Origin: Ophioderma brevispina
Lineage: Eukaryota; Echinodermata; Ophiuroidea; Amphilepidida; Ophiodermatidae
Reading direction: 5' to 3'
Assembly (NCBI GenBank): GCA_023653785.1
Contig: JAMKCH010084940.1
Span: forward strand, 1-64,000
DNA: 64,000 nucleotides
How positions within the stretch are numbered: position 1 is the stretch's first letter; each line of letters begins with the position of its first letter. Below the pieces are notes generated by a model that had not been told where the DNA came from, ran no database searches, and saw only the letters and a list, made by a program, of their open reading frames with translations. Position numbers and translations under genes: made by a program. Below, piece after piece: positions 31,601-39,773 of this stretch.

Positions 31601-33765
31601 CATAGAATTTTTTATTTTTCGTAATGTCATCAAAAACAAATAACAGGTGGTCGCAACAACACCTTTTTGGCTGATTATTTTCTAGAAATACTGAAGTTTC
31701 CACTTTTCAGAATTTTCATAGCAGGAACTACAACTTCCTTGATGATGAGTACGGTGTCCATATGAAAGGGAAATCAATTTAGAATTCTCATCTCACGTTA
31801 GATTTTGCAGATTGAGTTTTCTATTTTGAAAATTACGGTGTTTTTAATTTTCACCTAAATTATTTTTCCCTAAAATCATTTTTAAAAATTAACACTGAGT
31901 TACAAACGCCAAACGTGAGAATTTAGGTATTTGGTTTATACACATATCCCTGCAGTTTCAGTTTAAAAGCATCTTCCATTTAGCCTGGGAAAATTACTTT
32001 ACATAAAAAATTAGGGAATTTTAAAATAAATAAAACACTCCAACAAATCCTCCTTCCCGAAACTCCAAATATATGGAGGAAAGTTCAATCCTTACCATAG
32101 TCAAGTTTTGGACTAAATTGATTTAGGGGAGTTGATTTTATGGTCATTTTTCTGTAAGACCAATTTTATCCGATGTGTTCTGAATGCCATATTTCCATTG
32201 GTGGTGATGGTGTCTATGAGGTAAATAGTAATCTGCCGACTGGCCATAATTAGGAGCATCTCTATTAAGTGGGTACACATGCCCGGATTAGCTTACTCAG
32301 TTAAATAAATCCTGAAACCACTACGTACAAGCCATTACCAATTATTGCTTGTGGAATATTCTAAGAAGATCTGTCTACTATGGCCATTAGAGGTAATCTG
32401 CATTTAATTACCACTTTGCCCAAATCAAACATCACCAATGAGTACAACCTGGTGTCTCTGCATACAACCATAGTATCATCAACATCGTAACACATGGTTG
32501 TCAGGCACCTGTTAGGTACACATCACTAGGGAGGAAATGTGTGTTTAGTCGTTGCTTTTAAAAGAAATTGGGCCTTACAATTAAAAAAGTTGGTTTCAAT
32601 GAGCTTTTTCATTTGAACCTGCAGTACCCATGTGACCTCATATGAAGATGTGGGAGGAATACAATGTTCCCTTTGGGGGGTGGTAATACTGGATAAGATT
32701 TACAGCAAGATCCAGGTTTTTCAGAATTCAAGAAATTCTATTCAGAAATACAGTGTCTTCGCATATCCTCCCAACACGCTATGTGTTATTCATTATCATT
32801 TTACTGTTTTTCATTTTTAGGATAGCCAATTTTTCCATCCAGCGTTCATTACTTGTCAATCCACTTTTCACGTAACTTTGGGGCTGATACAACTAAGGTG
32901 TATTATATAGGCCTTAGAGAGTTACAGAGGTAAGAATCTGCGCTTTTTTTTTTCCTCTTCCTAACTGATACGTCTTTCAGTAACTGAAAGCTGATAGAGT
33001 GTATGAAATGACTAATGAGTGTACAGAGCATAGGAATCCAGCACTACTTTTTCCCTTCTCAACACCTTTTGTGGAGTTTCACACACCTTCACAAAGAGTT
33101 CTCAATGGAATAAGTTTCTTACCAATTTAATATTTTTAAAAATTCATATACAAAACTTAAAAGCATTATCGGTGATTTGCTAAATCAGAAATCAAAAAAA
33201 AAAAAGTGCATTGGCTGGAACAAGTACAAGGTATCCATAACATAACCTACAAGTGATAAGATAAAATGCAACCGACTAGTAAGGTCAAAATTAGAAATTT
33301 GAGTCATTACCACATAAGGACACTTACTACAGCACATTGAAGGAGATTCATATCTTTGAACAATGCAGTTTTTTCTTTTTTGCCAATTTTAGTTGAAGAA
33401 AAATAATGGATTTTACAGACTTTATCTTTCCTGAAAATACAAAATATTTGGCTTCTTTCAGGTGGATCACTTGATTTAGTGTCTTTAATTCCTTCATGTG
33501 GAAAACATTCAGATGGTCGTAGTAAAATAGGAATAGGTTCTTTTGTTGGTTTTGATAGACCATTGAGTAATCAGATAATATTATAGTGTCAGTATGTTCC
33601 TCTTAAAACACATTCAAGACATATATACTTACACTCCAGTTCTATTTCTTGATCATTCATTAGGCACAAGAGACAAAGATCTTGATAACCTCATATGAAG
33701 CTAACCCCAATCCGTCTGATCATAAGGACTAATCTAATGACCCAAGTACGACATGAAATAGCTGA
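10459..33765 (+). CDS. PITHD1: PITH domain-containing protein 1 homologue (six-exon gene model)
   Basis: The gene model joins 10459-10665, 21139-21182, 22909-22986, 24702-24806, 32821-32929 and 33664-33765. The family is a conserved eukaryotic protein of about 210 residues built round one PITH (proteasome-interacting thioredoxin C-terminal) domain; human PITHD1 has been linked to proteasome association. Visible hallmarks in order are a His/Gly-rich N-terminus, VESDADEELLFNIP, FTGNVKLKGI, a DDTRGEPDQTF block, RNFGADTTKVYYIGLR and SYEANPNPSDHK. Junctions 2/3, 3/4 and 4/5 each split a codon that is restored exactly on joining (CC+C, TT+A, AA+G), strong evidence for real splicing. Exons 2-4 are clean; exons 1, 5 and 6 need single-base corrections, so the locus is either damaged by sequencing error or decaying. 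Exons 5 and 6 recur in a second, worse copy at 38792-39773. Identification is from recognised protein similarity; no search was run. Confidence 0.9.
10978..12103. mobile_element. Decayed relative of the 36.2 kb MITE, with internal inverted repeat
   Basis: The block CTAAATTGCCGATATCTCC at about 10990 recurs inverted at about 11715 (GGAGATATCAGCGTTTTAG). The stretch 11940-12103 (TAACTTTTGAACGGAAGC, TCAAACAAAAAGCAATAGAA, GGGTAATTCCA) matches the right terminal repeat of the element at 36168-36703. The left terminus is not evident, so this is a partial or rearranged copy. Confidence 0.55.
14466..15025. mobile_element. Inverted-repeat transposon with TTTACAGTA motifs
   Basis: The arms 14672-14724 (AATACTGTAAATTTTACAGG...TGGCAGCAATTCTGCCAACAAA) and 14959-15016 are reverse complements with few mismatches. 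CTGTAAAATTTTACAGT motifs recur on both strands from 14466, and CACTGTCAAAAATTACAG and CACTGCAAAAATT lie near possible ends. No transposase frame exists; the 116-residue frame at 14815 runs across the element and is not conserved-looking. Confidence 0.6.
15477..15800. repeat. Degenerate minisatellite, unit about 30-38 bp
   Basis: About eight tandem units carry the core CACCCAAAGACCCTATTTT followed by G-rich and AAAATAAAATCGCA segments. Unit length varies mainly through G and T homopolymer length. Confidence 0.75.
16389..16617. repeat. Tandem duplication of 114 bp carrying TGACCTTTGACC motifs
   Basis: The two copies, 16389-16498 and 16503-16617, start TTGCATTAGAACCAATCACC and end GAAGGAAGTGGTTACCACTC, about 92% alike by eye. 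Each contains two half-site pairs of the form GACCTTTGACC, a nuclear-receptor DR1-like arrangement. Confidence 0.8.
18600..19690. repeat. Tandem array (about 60-200 bp units) flanked by a direct repeat
   Basis: Five to six units share AAGCTTTAATTTAATGTAGG, TTACACCTTCCTGTCATTTC, AAATAAAGAAAATAGAAAA and CCAATTGGGCGCAAAATGTG (around 18780-18850, 18975-19080, 19090-19190, 19190-19260, 19260-19375, 19375-19440). The flanks 18616-18780 and 19508-19670 are copies of each other (AATAATATCCACACATGTAT, TTATGCTTCAATCAT, GGCAATCCCTTCC). So the array sits inside a larger duplicated unit. Confidence 0.8.
19735..20000. repeat. Dispersed repeat, copy 2
   Basis: This is the same family as 6100-6400, in the same orientation, and is directly adjacent to the 18.6-19.7 kb array. 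No coding capacity. Confidence 0.6.
20779..20862 (-). pseudogene. PHD-finger-like coding fragment, probably from a retrotransposon
   Basis: The minus strand reads DRAVCCNGCNGWYHVKCLGM then a stop shortly after. Cys-x2-Cys followed by W-[FY]-H-x2-C is the second half of a PHD zinc finger. Such short PHD fragments are common in LINE ORF1/ORF2 proteins. Only about 28 residues remain, so source and type are uncertain. Confidence 0.4.
21139..21182 (+). CDS. PITHD1: PITHD1 exon 2
   Basis: This 44-base exon encodes VVESDADEELLFNIP up to the split proline codon. It is preceded by a TGCAATAG acceptor and followed by the consensus donor GTAAGT. The segment is one of the most conserved parts of the PITH family N-terminal arm. 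It is intact and too short to be found by reading-frame length. A palindromic repeat begins only about 20 bases past the donor. Confidence 0.88.
21202..21325. repeat. Inverted repeat (37-bp arms) just inside intron 2
   Basis: The left arm 21202-21238 (TTTTAGAAGAGGTGGGTCTA...TGATTCT) is the near-perfect reverse complement of 21289-21325 (AGAATCATGCATATAGGCCC...CTTCTAAAA), with a loop of about 50 bases. It starts about 20 bases after the exon 2 donor. The right arm is repeated again at about 21602. Confidence 0.75.
21277..21830. mobile_element. Two tandem units of a tRNA-like (SINE-like) element
   Basis: The units 21277-21589 and 21590-21830 share ATAGATTCTGCTAGAATCAT, CTTGAAACT.TGAAATAAAG, TCTGTGGTCCAGTGGTAATT and GCGAGAGGACCGGGTTCGAA, ending with GTATTTTTC.TCTTTA and TCTCCGAGCCT. 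The part GTGGTCCAGTGGTAATT...GGGTTCGAA has the A-box/B-box spacing and wording of a tRNA gene, so this is a tRNA-derived SINE-type module carried inside a larger tandem unit. Confidence 0.6.
22472..22545 (-). tRNA. tRNA-Thr (AGU)-like relic or SINE head, degenerate
   Basis: Minus-strand reading gives a D-arm-like TAGATCAGTTGGTTAGAGC, an anticodon arm CCGTG-CTAGTTA-TACAG with anticodon AGT, and a T-arm GCTGG-TTCGAAT-CCGGC. The acceptor halves pair poorly (about four of seven pairs counting wobble), the D stem has a mismatch and the anticodon stem one. It is therefore more likely a tRNA pseudogene or tRNA-derived SINE than a working tRNA gene. Confidence 0.55.
22909..22986 (+). CDS. PITHD1: PITHD1 exon 3 (start of PITH beta-sandwich)
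   Basis: The exon reads FTGNVKLKGIIVIGGEHDF followed by HPAEMR and a split leucine codon. It is flanked by TTTTGCAG and GTAAGTAAG. It is intact: 78 bases, 25 whole codons plus the two split ones. FTGNVKLKGI and the HP.EMRLY boundary are family signatures. Confidence 0.93.
24228..24392. mobile_element. hAT-like MITE with perfect 8-bp target duplication
   Basis: The element starts CAGTGGCGTAACAGGCC and ends GGCCCGATATGCCACTG, giving short imperfect terminal inverted repeats. It is flanked on both sides by CTGCACGC (24220-24227 and 24393-24400), an exact 8-bp duplication typical of the hAT superfamily. It is 165 bp and non-coding. A second copy is at 30180-30376. Confidence 0.82.
24596..24643. 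repeat. (CA)n/(GCACAC)n microsatellite
   Basis: Alternating CACACA interspersed with CGCA, about 48 bases, some 60 bases upstream of exon 4. Confidence 0.85.
24702..24806 (+). CDS. PITHD1: PITHD1 exon 4 (PITH domain core)
   Basis: It encodes YKNQEHMTFDDTRGEPDQTF, then EMQPDVSGRIEYCT and a split lysine codon. The acceptor is TTATTTTCCAG and the donor is GTAAGTTGG. The FDD...EPDQTF motif is diagnostic of PITHD1-type PITH domains. The exon is intact. The donor is immediately followed by a poly-G and then poly-A tract (24814-24859), close enough to be a sequencing hazard. Confidence 0.93.
26413..26781. mobile_element. Possible MITE with GTGGCGTAGC / GCATGCCACTG ends
   Basis: The left end CGTGGCGTAGCTAGGATTTT and the right end GGCATGCCACTGCAT form a weak inverted pair. 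G-rich tracts occur inside (GGGGGGGCAGTG, GGGGTCCAGGGG). No clear target duplication is seen. It resembles the CAGTGGCGTA elements in its ends only. Confidence 0.4.
27310..27520 (+). mobile_element. Retroelement pol remnant (ELTVPWEDNIQE motif)
   Basis: At 27320 the plus strand encodes ELTVPWEDNIQEP, a stretch I recognise from a widespread animal retroelement polyprotein (ELTVPWE..I.EA..RK..KYE). What follows is broken by frameshifts and ends near a LGIE-like motif matching the L..LGI stretch of those proteins. Only about 70 residues can be followed. Confidence 0.5.
30180..30376. mobile_element. hAT-like MITE, second copy
   Basis: It starts CAGTGGCGTAACATGC and ends GGCCCGTTACGCCACTG. The interior matches 24228-24392 (CCCTCTGA.CCGGGAAAAATTGG, TTTTCCCAAGACTGG, AAATTTGCCCC). 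The flanks are GCACCATG (left) and GCACCAATG (right), an 8-bp target duplication with one extra A. Confidence 0.8.
30746..30815 (-). mobile_element. Weak tRNA-like relic
   Basis: The minus strand reads CTTGTGGTAGAGTGACTTGC...GATTCAACTACAAGTCCCTGG, suggestive of a tRNA D-arm and a damaged T-arm region. No cloverleaf can be closed. Confidence 0.3.
32821..32929 (+). CDS. PITHD1: PITHD1 exon 5, first copy (one frameshift)
   Basis: After acceptor TTTCATTTTTAG the first base completes the split lysine codon, giving IANFS. A single extra A near 32840 breaks the frame, after which HYLSIHFSRNFGADTTKVYY and IGLRELQ are open to the donor GTAAGAATC. Removing the one base gives 35 whole codons between split ends, exactly in phase with exons 4 and 6. 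This is the better preserved of two copies. Confidence 0.87.
33664..33765 (+). CDS. PITHD1: PITHD1 exon 6, first copy (C-terminus, frameshifted)
   Basis: After the CATTCATTAG acceptor the exon starts HKRQ and then, in a shifted frame, reads SYEANPNPSDHK, corresponding to the family's YEA.ANPADH block. Downstream it reads roughly DPSTT then a TGA near 33763, in the place of the usual PxTHFIS ending. At least two indels relative to an open frame are present. The exact stop is uncertain. The homologous stretch at 39664-39773 differs mostly by indels. Confidence 0.75.
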
Positions 33766-36167
33766 AATACTTTGCATTAAATTAGAGATCCATCAAGCAA
33801 GGACATGAGATCTTTCAAATATAGAAAAACTTCTGATATGAAGTATTATAAAAAAATCTTGCAATTTATGAGGAGAAATGATACTAGAACCACAGGAGAT
33901 CTATACAAAAAAGCCAGAGTAAAGCATTACAGTGGACTTGCATACACAACCTGTATTATAACAAAAATACGAACTGCGAGACAGATTCATGATGAACAAC
34001 ACACGCATGTAACACATGGGGTTGTACAAGTTATTCTGAGGAGCAAATTTGCAGCCTGAGTATGTGCACTATAGGTAACTAGCTGTTGTTTTGTACTATT
34101 CTGATTGTTTGGTTGCTTGATTTTGATGGTGCTTAACTGTAACTTGAACCGTATGTGCCAGTGTGATTTCAGTTATAAAAATACATATGCAAACAAGACT
34201 GAGTATGTAATCAGTTTTGGCAATCATTATCTAATCTAAGATATAAAAAATAATGATGTAATGTCCAAAATTCAGGTGATAAAATAAGGGCACAAAGTAT
34301 CCTGTTGCCAGTGTTGGCAAATACAGACACTAATCATCTGCTATTGGAAGTTAGTATACATGGCTTTCGGTTGTCAATTACTTGCATCATTTAGAGTCGA
34401 TTCATAACTAATTGCTTTCGTGAATATAAATTGGGGCGATAGTTTTCTCCAATGTGTCAAATTGGGAGTGTTGTGGATGGTAACAGTAGTTGGTGGAAAA
34501 TTATTTTTCCTAACTGCCGAGGGTCCAGGTTGTTATCTAAAATGCCTGACTGCACTAACACCTCCAACTGCAGAAGAAGTGAGAACTCACTGACAACCAA
34601 GGAGTATACTTTTGTTTCATCTTGTTTGGAAGTGTCTCATTAATTATTGCTTCTGCATGCAGTTGTTTCTATGGGCCCTCTTACTCAGTGCGATTCCAAG
34701 GTCCTCTCAAAGGTGATGAGGGCGATACACTAGCGTACGATACTACCCGTACGGTCGTGGAAAGGAAGCTATCGCTTAGGCAGTTGTATTTCACGTGTAC
34801 AACTGTACATATGGAGGTTGCTTAACCTTAAAGCACACCGTGACATTGACTAAACTTGAGTGAAATGAAGTAGTTTTACACAATAACAATCACATTTAAG
34901 CTGTTATTTTAGGTAAGTTATGCCGTTGAAATGTTCCAAAGAACAAATTCCACCATGTACTTTAAAGGTCTTTAATGTATCTGAAAAGTTGTCATTTAAT
35001 ACACAGTCCATGAGGAATTCTTTGTGAAGTACTTGAAATTAAGACACCAACAACTTTAAAACAAGATAGAAATCAAGGACACAAACTAGGAAACTTAAAC
35101 AAATAATGTGTTATAATAATGATTTTATTTTCGATGGCAACCAATAAATTTGGTAATGATTTCAAGTCTGTGAAGTGCATTCCATATCTCTATAGAGTGG
35201 CGACCACTGTGAAAACGAGACTGTATCTAAATCAAGAGACCCTTGAGTTTACAGTGCTGCAACGTCTAATGGTTTGTGAGAAGCAGGTCACATAATATTA
35301 GAATAAGTATGTTGCTACTACATAAGCTGTATGATCAAGCAGTTGCAAAACGACAAGAGTAAAATGCACGGGCCTGGAAATTTCAGCAAAGGTAGAGTGG
35401 AACAATCCCCCCAAGACAGCATCAGAATCCTGGTGAAACAGCATGCGTAGCAGATGCGCTAATTACTTCAAGCACATGTGGCCACCACATTATGATGTGA
35501 CATCACCATCATTCATTATTGTTGAGTCACCTTGCTGAAATTTCCAGTCCCCATGGACATGTGATACAGCAATTTATACATGTAAGTGCATTTTACTGTG
35601 TGTCAAAGCATTGCAACTGCTTGGTCAATTGACATGTTTTCAGATATGAAGTTATCCTAGGCCGTGTGCAATTGTTTATTGAGGGCAGGATTTGAAGATA
35701 TGACCTGGTGAAAAAATTGTTTCTTTTTGGTTCAGTTTAGTGGGAACCTTGTTGTCCAAGTTAGCGGGGAAGATGTGGAACGACCAGCTAAGCACGAGTA
35801 ATATACATGAATGCATTTGTTTATGAAGCAAATGCTTAGGTACCAAAACCTTTTGTTGATGTCTTCTTTGTAAGGGTTTACCGTGCAACTTGAAGCCTGG
35901 TAATTTTTTAAGGGACAGCAGCCTCACAACTCAACCGTATTGATCATCAAGCGAGCACTCAAAATAACTATTGTGTGAGAGACCACTGTAAAATTTGAAT
36001 CTTTAGTACACAGTCCAAGGATAGTCTGTAAAAGAGTTCCTGCAAAACAGAAGTTTTTGAGAATGAGACCAATATTTAAAATGTTAGGACTTCCTGGCAT
36101 ATTCCAAAGACTAGATGCGAGTTGCTAAGGATGCCAACACATAAGGACTGTCGATTTTTTTTGTTAA

Positions 36168-36703
36168 GTGGAATTACCACTTCAGAGGGCTAAAAAAAAA
36201 ATCTACAAATTGAAACTGAGAAGAAATTACCTTTTCTATTGCTTTTTGTTTGACGACAATCGGAGCTTCCATTCAAAAGTTATGATCGAAAGGTAACTTC
36301 GCAAACTGAAATCACTTGTCATATTTATTTCTGGATTTTATTGTTTTCTCAAGCTGCGATTTTTAATTTTGTCCACTTAAAAAAAAAATCATCTCAAAAA
36401 AGTAAATAAGCTTTTGATCTCAGTTTCCGCAGGTAGTTGTGAAAATTGAAGCACTTATTATCTAAATTGATAATAAAAAATAGCATTTCTAAAAATACTA
36501 CAAAACTTAAAAAACAGTTGTTCTAGACTAAATTGCCAATATCTCGAAAGAGAATTTTAAGGACATGTCATCCTTGTAAAAAGGTTTCATAACTTTTGAA
36601 CGGTAAGCTTCGATTGTCGTCAAACAAAAAGCAATAGAACGTAATGTCTTCTCAGGTGTCAATGATGAGTTTTATTTTTAACCCTCTGAAGGGGTAATTC
36701 CAC
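36168..36703. mobile_element. MITE with about 125-bp terminal inverted repeats, only in copy 1
   Basis: The left end GTGGAATTACCACTTCAGAG runs on to CTATTGCTTTTTGTTTGACG, AATCGGAGCTTCCATTC and AAAAGTTATGA. The right end is its inverted counterpart ending CCCTCTGAAGGGGTAATTCCAC. At about 536 bp it is non-coding. At the matching place in copy 2 (about 46538) the sequence passes from ATAAGACTGT to TGCTCTAAACATTC without it, so the empty site is present in the window. A related copy is at 10978-12103. Confidence 0.82.
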
Positions 36704-36850
36704 CTACTGCTCTCAACAGGTTCAAACGGACTCAAAGAACGTACCAGGTTTTTTGTTGTGGCTAACATCACACACTTGTAGACCTTCAGGCATGGCAAGC
36801 TGGTGCTTCTAATTAGCATTTTTAACAGCACTCTGGTTATTTAAGTATGG

Positions 36851-37301
36851 CCATGCGTTTGAATGGGGCCAGTAATAGATGGAGTGTGACATCTGCCGCA
36901 GACACTTTGGAGTACATTTCTTAATCTTTCTCAGCTATACACAAGCTATGATTTGATTTGGTGTCACATTAAAGCTTGATAACAGCAATACAGTCATACC
37001 TAAACAAGATATAAAAAAATGTTGGTTTCCTTCTACATTAGTGGTTTAATAGCGAAATGTGCAGGGTGGAGGATGATCAGGACGCGCAAAATTCTCCTGA
37101 TAGCCCACTGATGGGCTACAACCACCAGAACGTGCTTATTGTGAATTTTTATTAATAAGTCAGAATTAATATAGTATATATAATTATCTTAATATTAAAA
37201 TGATTAATTGATTGTAAGTAAGGTTAATTCTTATTAGTTTTTACTCATCAAACCCAAGAGCATCATACCTGGCCAAATGATCGCGCAAGCAAACAGGGTG
37301 T
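36851..37301. other. Spacer between the two large copies
   Basis: About 450 bases, AT-rich, with no match to either copy that I can see. It holds no gene. Confidence 0.5.
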
Positions 37302-38791
37302 TTTAGAGATAGGTCACACATACTGAATTTTCCAAATTCCCATAGACTTTGTACAGGGACTGATTTGGCAGTATAGAAAAGGACCAAAATGGGGCAAATT
37401 TTGTGCACAAAAACTACAAATTTTATGTTCATTTCTTTCTCAAGTAATGATGGAGTTATAAAGGATTGGTTGTGGGTTTTATGGTTAGGAAATATCAAAT
37501 ATCCATAGAATTTTTTACTTTTCTGTATGTCATCAAAAACAAGGAACAGGTGGTTCGCAAACAAAACACCTTTTTTGGTGATTATTTCTAGAAATACTGA
37601 AGTTTCCACTTTTCAGAATTTTTCCTAGAAGGAAATGCAACTCCCTTGGTGAGAGTAGGTTCATATGAGGAAATCAAATTTAGAAAAGTCTCACGTTAGA
37701 TTTTGAGAATTGAGTGTTTCTATTTGAATTACAGGTGTTTTAATTTCCCTAAATTATTTTGGTCATAAAATCATTTTTCTAAAAAAATTAACACGTGATT
37801 TAAAAAAAGCAAAACGTGAGATTTAGGTATTTTGTTTATACACATGATCCCTGCAGTTTCAGTTTTTTAAAAGGCACCTTCCATTTAGGATGGGAAAAAA
37901 TTATTTAATGAAAAAATTAGGGGAATTTTAAAAATAAATAAAACACTCAAAACCACATCCCACGCTCTCGAAACTTGCAAAAAAAATATGGAGGGGAAAG
38001 TTCAATCCTACCATAGTAAAGTTTGGGCTTAAATGATTTTTAGGGGGATTTGATTTTTTATTGGTCATTTTTCTGTAAGACCATTTTATCCGATGTGCTC
38101 TTGAATGAACTATCCATGGTGGGATGGTTTGTCTATGAGGTTAGGTTAACCATACCGTAATCTGGCCGACTGGGCCATATTAGGAGAATCTTATTATTGG
38201 GTACACATGGCCGGATTAGCTTACTCAGTAAATAATGCCTGCAAACACTACGTACCAAGCCATTACCCAAGACTGCTTGTGGCGGAATATGCTAAGAAGA
38301 GAGAAGAATCTGGTTCTACTATGCCATGATGAAGGTGATCTGCATTTTATTACACATTTGCATAACCTCACCATAGGAGTTACAACCACCTGGTGTCCTA
38401 TGCATACAACCATGGATCATCAACATCGTAAAAAAGGTTGTCAGGGGCACCTGTTAGGTACCACATCACTAGGGAGGGAAAGGAAATGGTTGGTTTTAAG
38501 CGGTTGCTTTAAAAAGACAGTGGCCTTCACGAAGATTAAAAAAAGTTGTTTTCAAGAGCTTTCCATTTGAAAAACCTGCAGAGTACCCCAGGTACCCATA
38601 TGGAAGATGGGAGAATGCAATCGGTTGGGGAGGGGGTAAGGTTTATACATTTACTGGTTTATTTACAGGCAAGATCCAATGTTTCAGAATTCAAGTAAAT
38701 TACGATCATTAAATGACGTGTTCATTCGCAATAATCCAACCAAGCTATTGTGTTATTGCATTATCATTTTTACTGTTTTTTCATTTTTCAG

Positions 38792-38901
38792 GATAGCCAA
38801 ATTTTCCACGGTTCATTAATGTCAAATCCACTTTCACGTAACTTTTGGGGATGCTGATACAACTAGGGTATTATATAGGGAATAGAGGAGAGTTTACAGA
38901 G
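38792..38901 (+). pseudogene. PITHD1: Duplicate PITHD1 exon 5 (second copy, multiply frameshifted)
   Basis: This is the same exon as 32821-32929, with acceptor TTTTTCAG and donor GTAAGAATA kept, but with many single-base insertions and deletions and stops in every frame. It lies in the second copy of the 31.4-36.85 kb segment. It could be an unpolished copy of the other haplotype, or a genuinely decayed duplicate. Confidence 0.8.
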
Positions 38902-39663
38902 GTAAGAATATGCGCTTGCTTTTTTTTTCCTCTTCCGAAACTGATACGTCTTTCAGTAACTGAAAGCTGAAAGATGATAGGAGTTAAGATTATGATATGA
39001 GTACAGAGATAGGAATCCAGCACTACTTTTCCTTCTAAAACATATTTTTGTGGAGAGGCTTCACACTTCACAAGAGTTCTCCAATGGAATAAGTGTCTTA
39101 CCAATTGATATGTTCTGCCGTGTTTTAAGTCTGACCATTTAAAAGGCATTATCGGTGTGATTGCTAAATGGCACATCAAAAAAAAAAAAAAAAAATTGCA
39201 TGGATGGAACAAGACAGGTATCCTAACATTACCCTACAAATGATAAGATAAAAATCAACTTAGTAAGGTTTCAAAAATTAGAATTTGGTCATTACTAAAT
39301 ATGGACACTTACTAAAGCACCTTGAATGGAGATCCATATCTGTGAACACTGATTTTTTCTTCTTTTTCTGCCAATTTTTCAGTTGGAGAAAAAAAATCAA
39401 CTAATGAGATTTCTTTACAGACTTATCTTTCCTGGAAATACCAAATATTTGGCTCTTTTAGGTGATCACTGATAGGTCTTTAATTCCTCATGTGGAAAAG
39501 TCAAAGATGGTCCGTAGTAATTTAAAGACTTGGGTTCTTTGTGGTTTGAGAGACCATTGAGTTAACAGAATATTTATGTTGTCAGTAATGCTCCTCTTAA
39601 AACACCATTCAAAAGGAACATATATACTTTACACGCCAGTTCTATTCGCTTTATCATTCATAG

Positions 39664-39773
39664 GACAGAGGCGGCAAGAGATTGATAAACATCATTGAAG
39701 CTTACACAAAAAATCCGTTGATCATAAGGACTAATCTAAATTTGGACCCAAGTACGACATGACATATGCCTGA
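39664..39773 (+). pseudogene. PITHD1: Duplicate PITHD1 exon 6 (second copy, multiply frameshifted)
   Basis: It matches 33664-33765 base by base apart from frequent indels, and keeps GATCATAAGGACTAATCTAA and AAGTACGACATGA. No frame is open across it. Where the first copy has an indel, this copy often has the base expected from the protein, so comparing the two clarifies the family reading. Confidence 0.72.

Larger units (their letters stand above)
24807..32820. other. PITHD1 intron 4 (about 8 kb)
   Basis: It contains transposon pieces listed separately (26413-26781, 27310-27520, 30180-30376, 30746-30815). From 31398 onward it is duplicated at 37.3 kb. Elsewhere, including 25000-26200 and 28200-30100, I see only short chance frames. 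A minus-strand frame at 28772-29059 (95 codons) is open but unrecognised. Confidence 0.6.
31398..36850. repeat. Large segment, copy 1 (PITHD1 exons 5-6 plus flanks)
   Basis: It begins near GTTTTAGAGATAGGTCACA and runs colinear with 37302-46700: exon 5, exon 6, a TGCAGTTGTTTCTAT.GG block (34660/40690), CTGAAATTAAGACACCAAC, GTTGCAAAAC.GACAAGAGT and TTAGCATTTTTAACA near the end. The two copies are alike over kilobases but differ by very frequent 1-3 base indels. Only this copy has the MITE at 36168-36703. Confidence 0.88.

Noticed and set aside
34622..34825. 67-codon frame at a TGCAG-preceded stretch (SYSVRFQGP...), repeated at 40676-40864
   Set aside because: It is present in both large copies, but the two frames diverge by indels and no family is recognised; the duplication alone explains the recurrence.
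37241..37609. 122-codon minus-strand frame
   Set aside because: The homologous sequence in the first copy (about 31400-31740) has frame-breaking indels throughout, and the product has no recognisable features.
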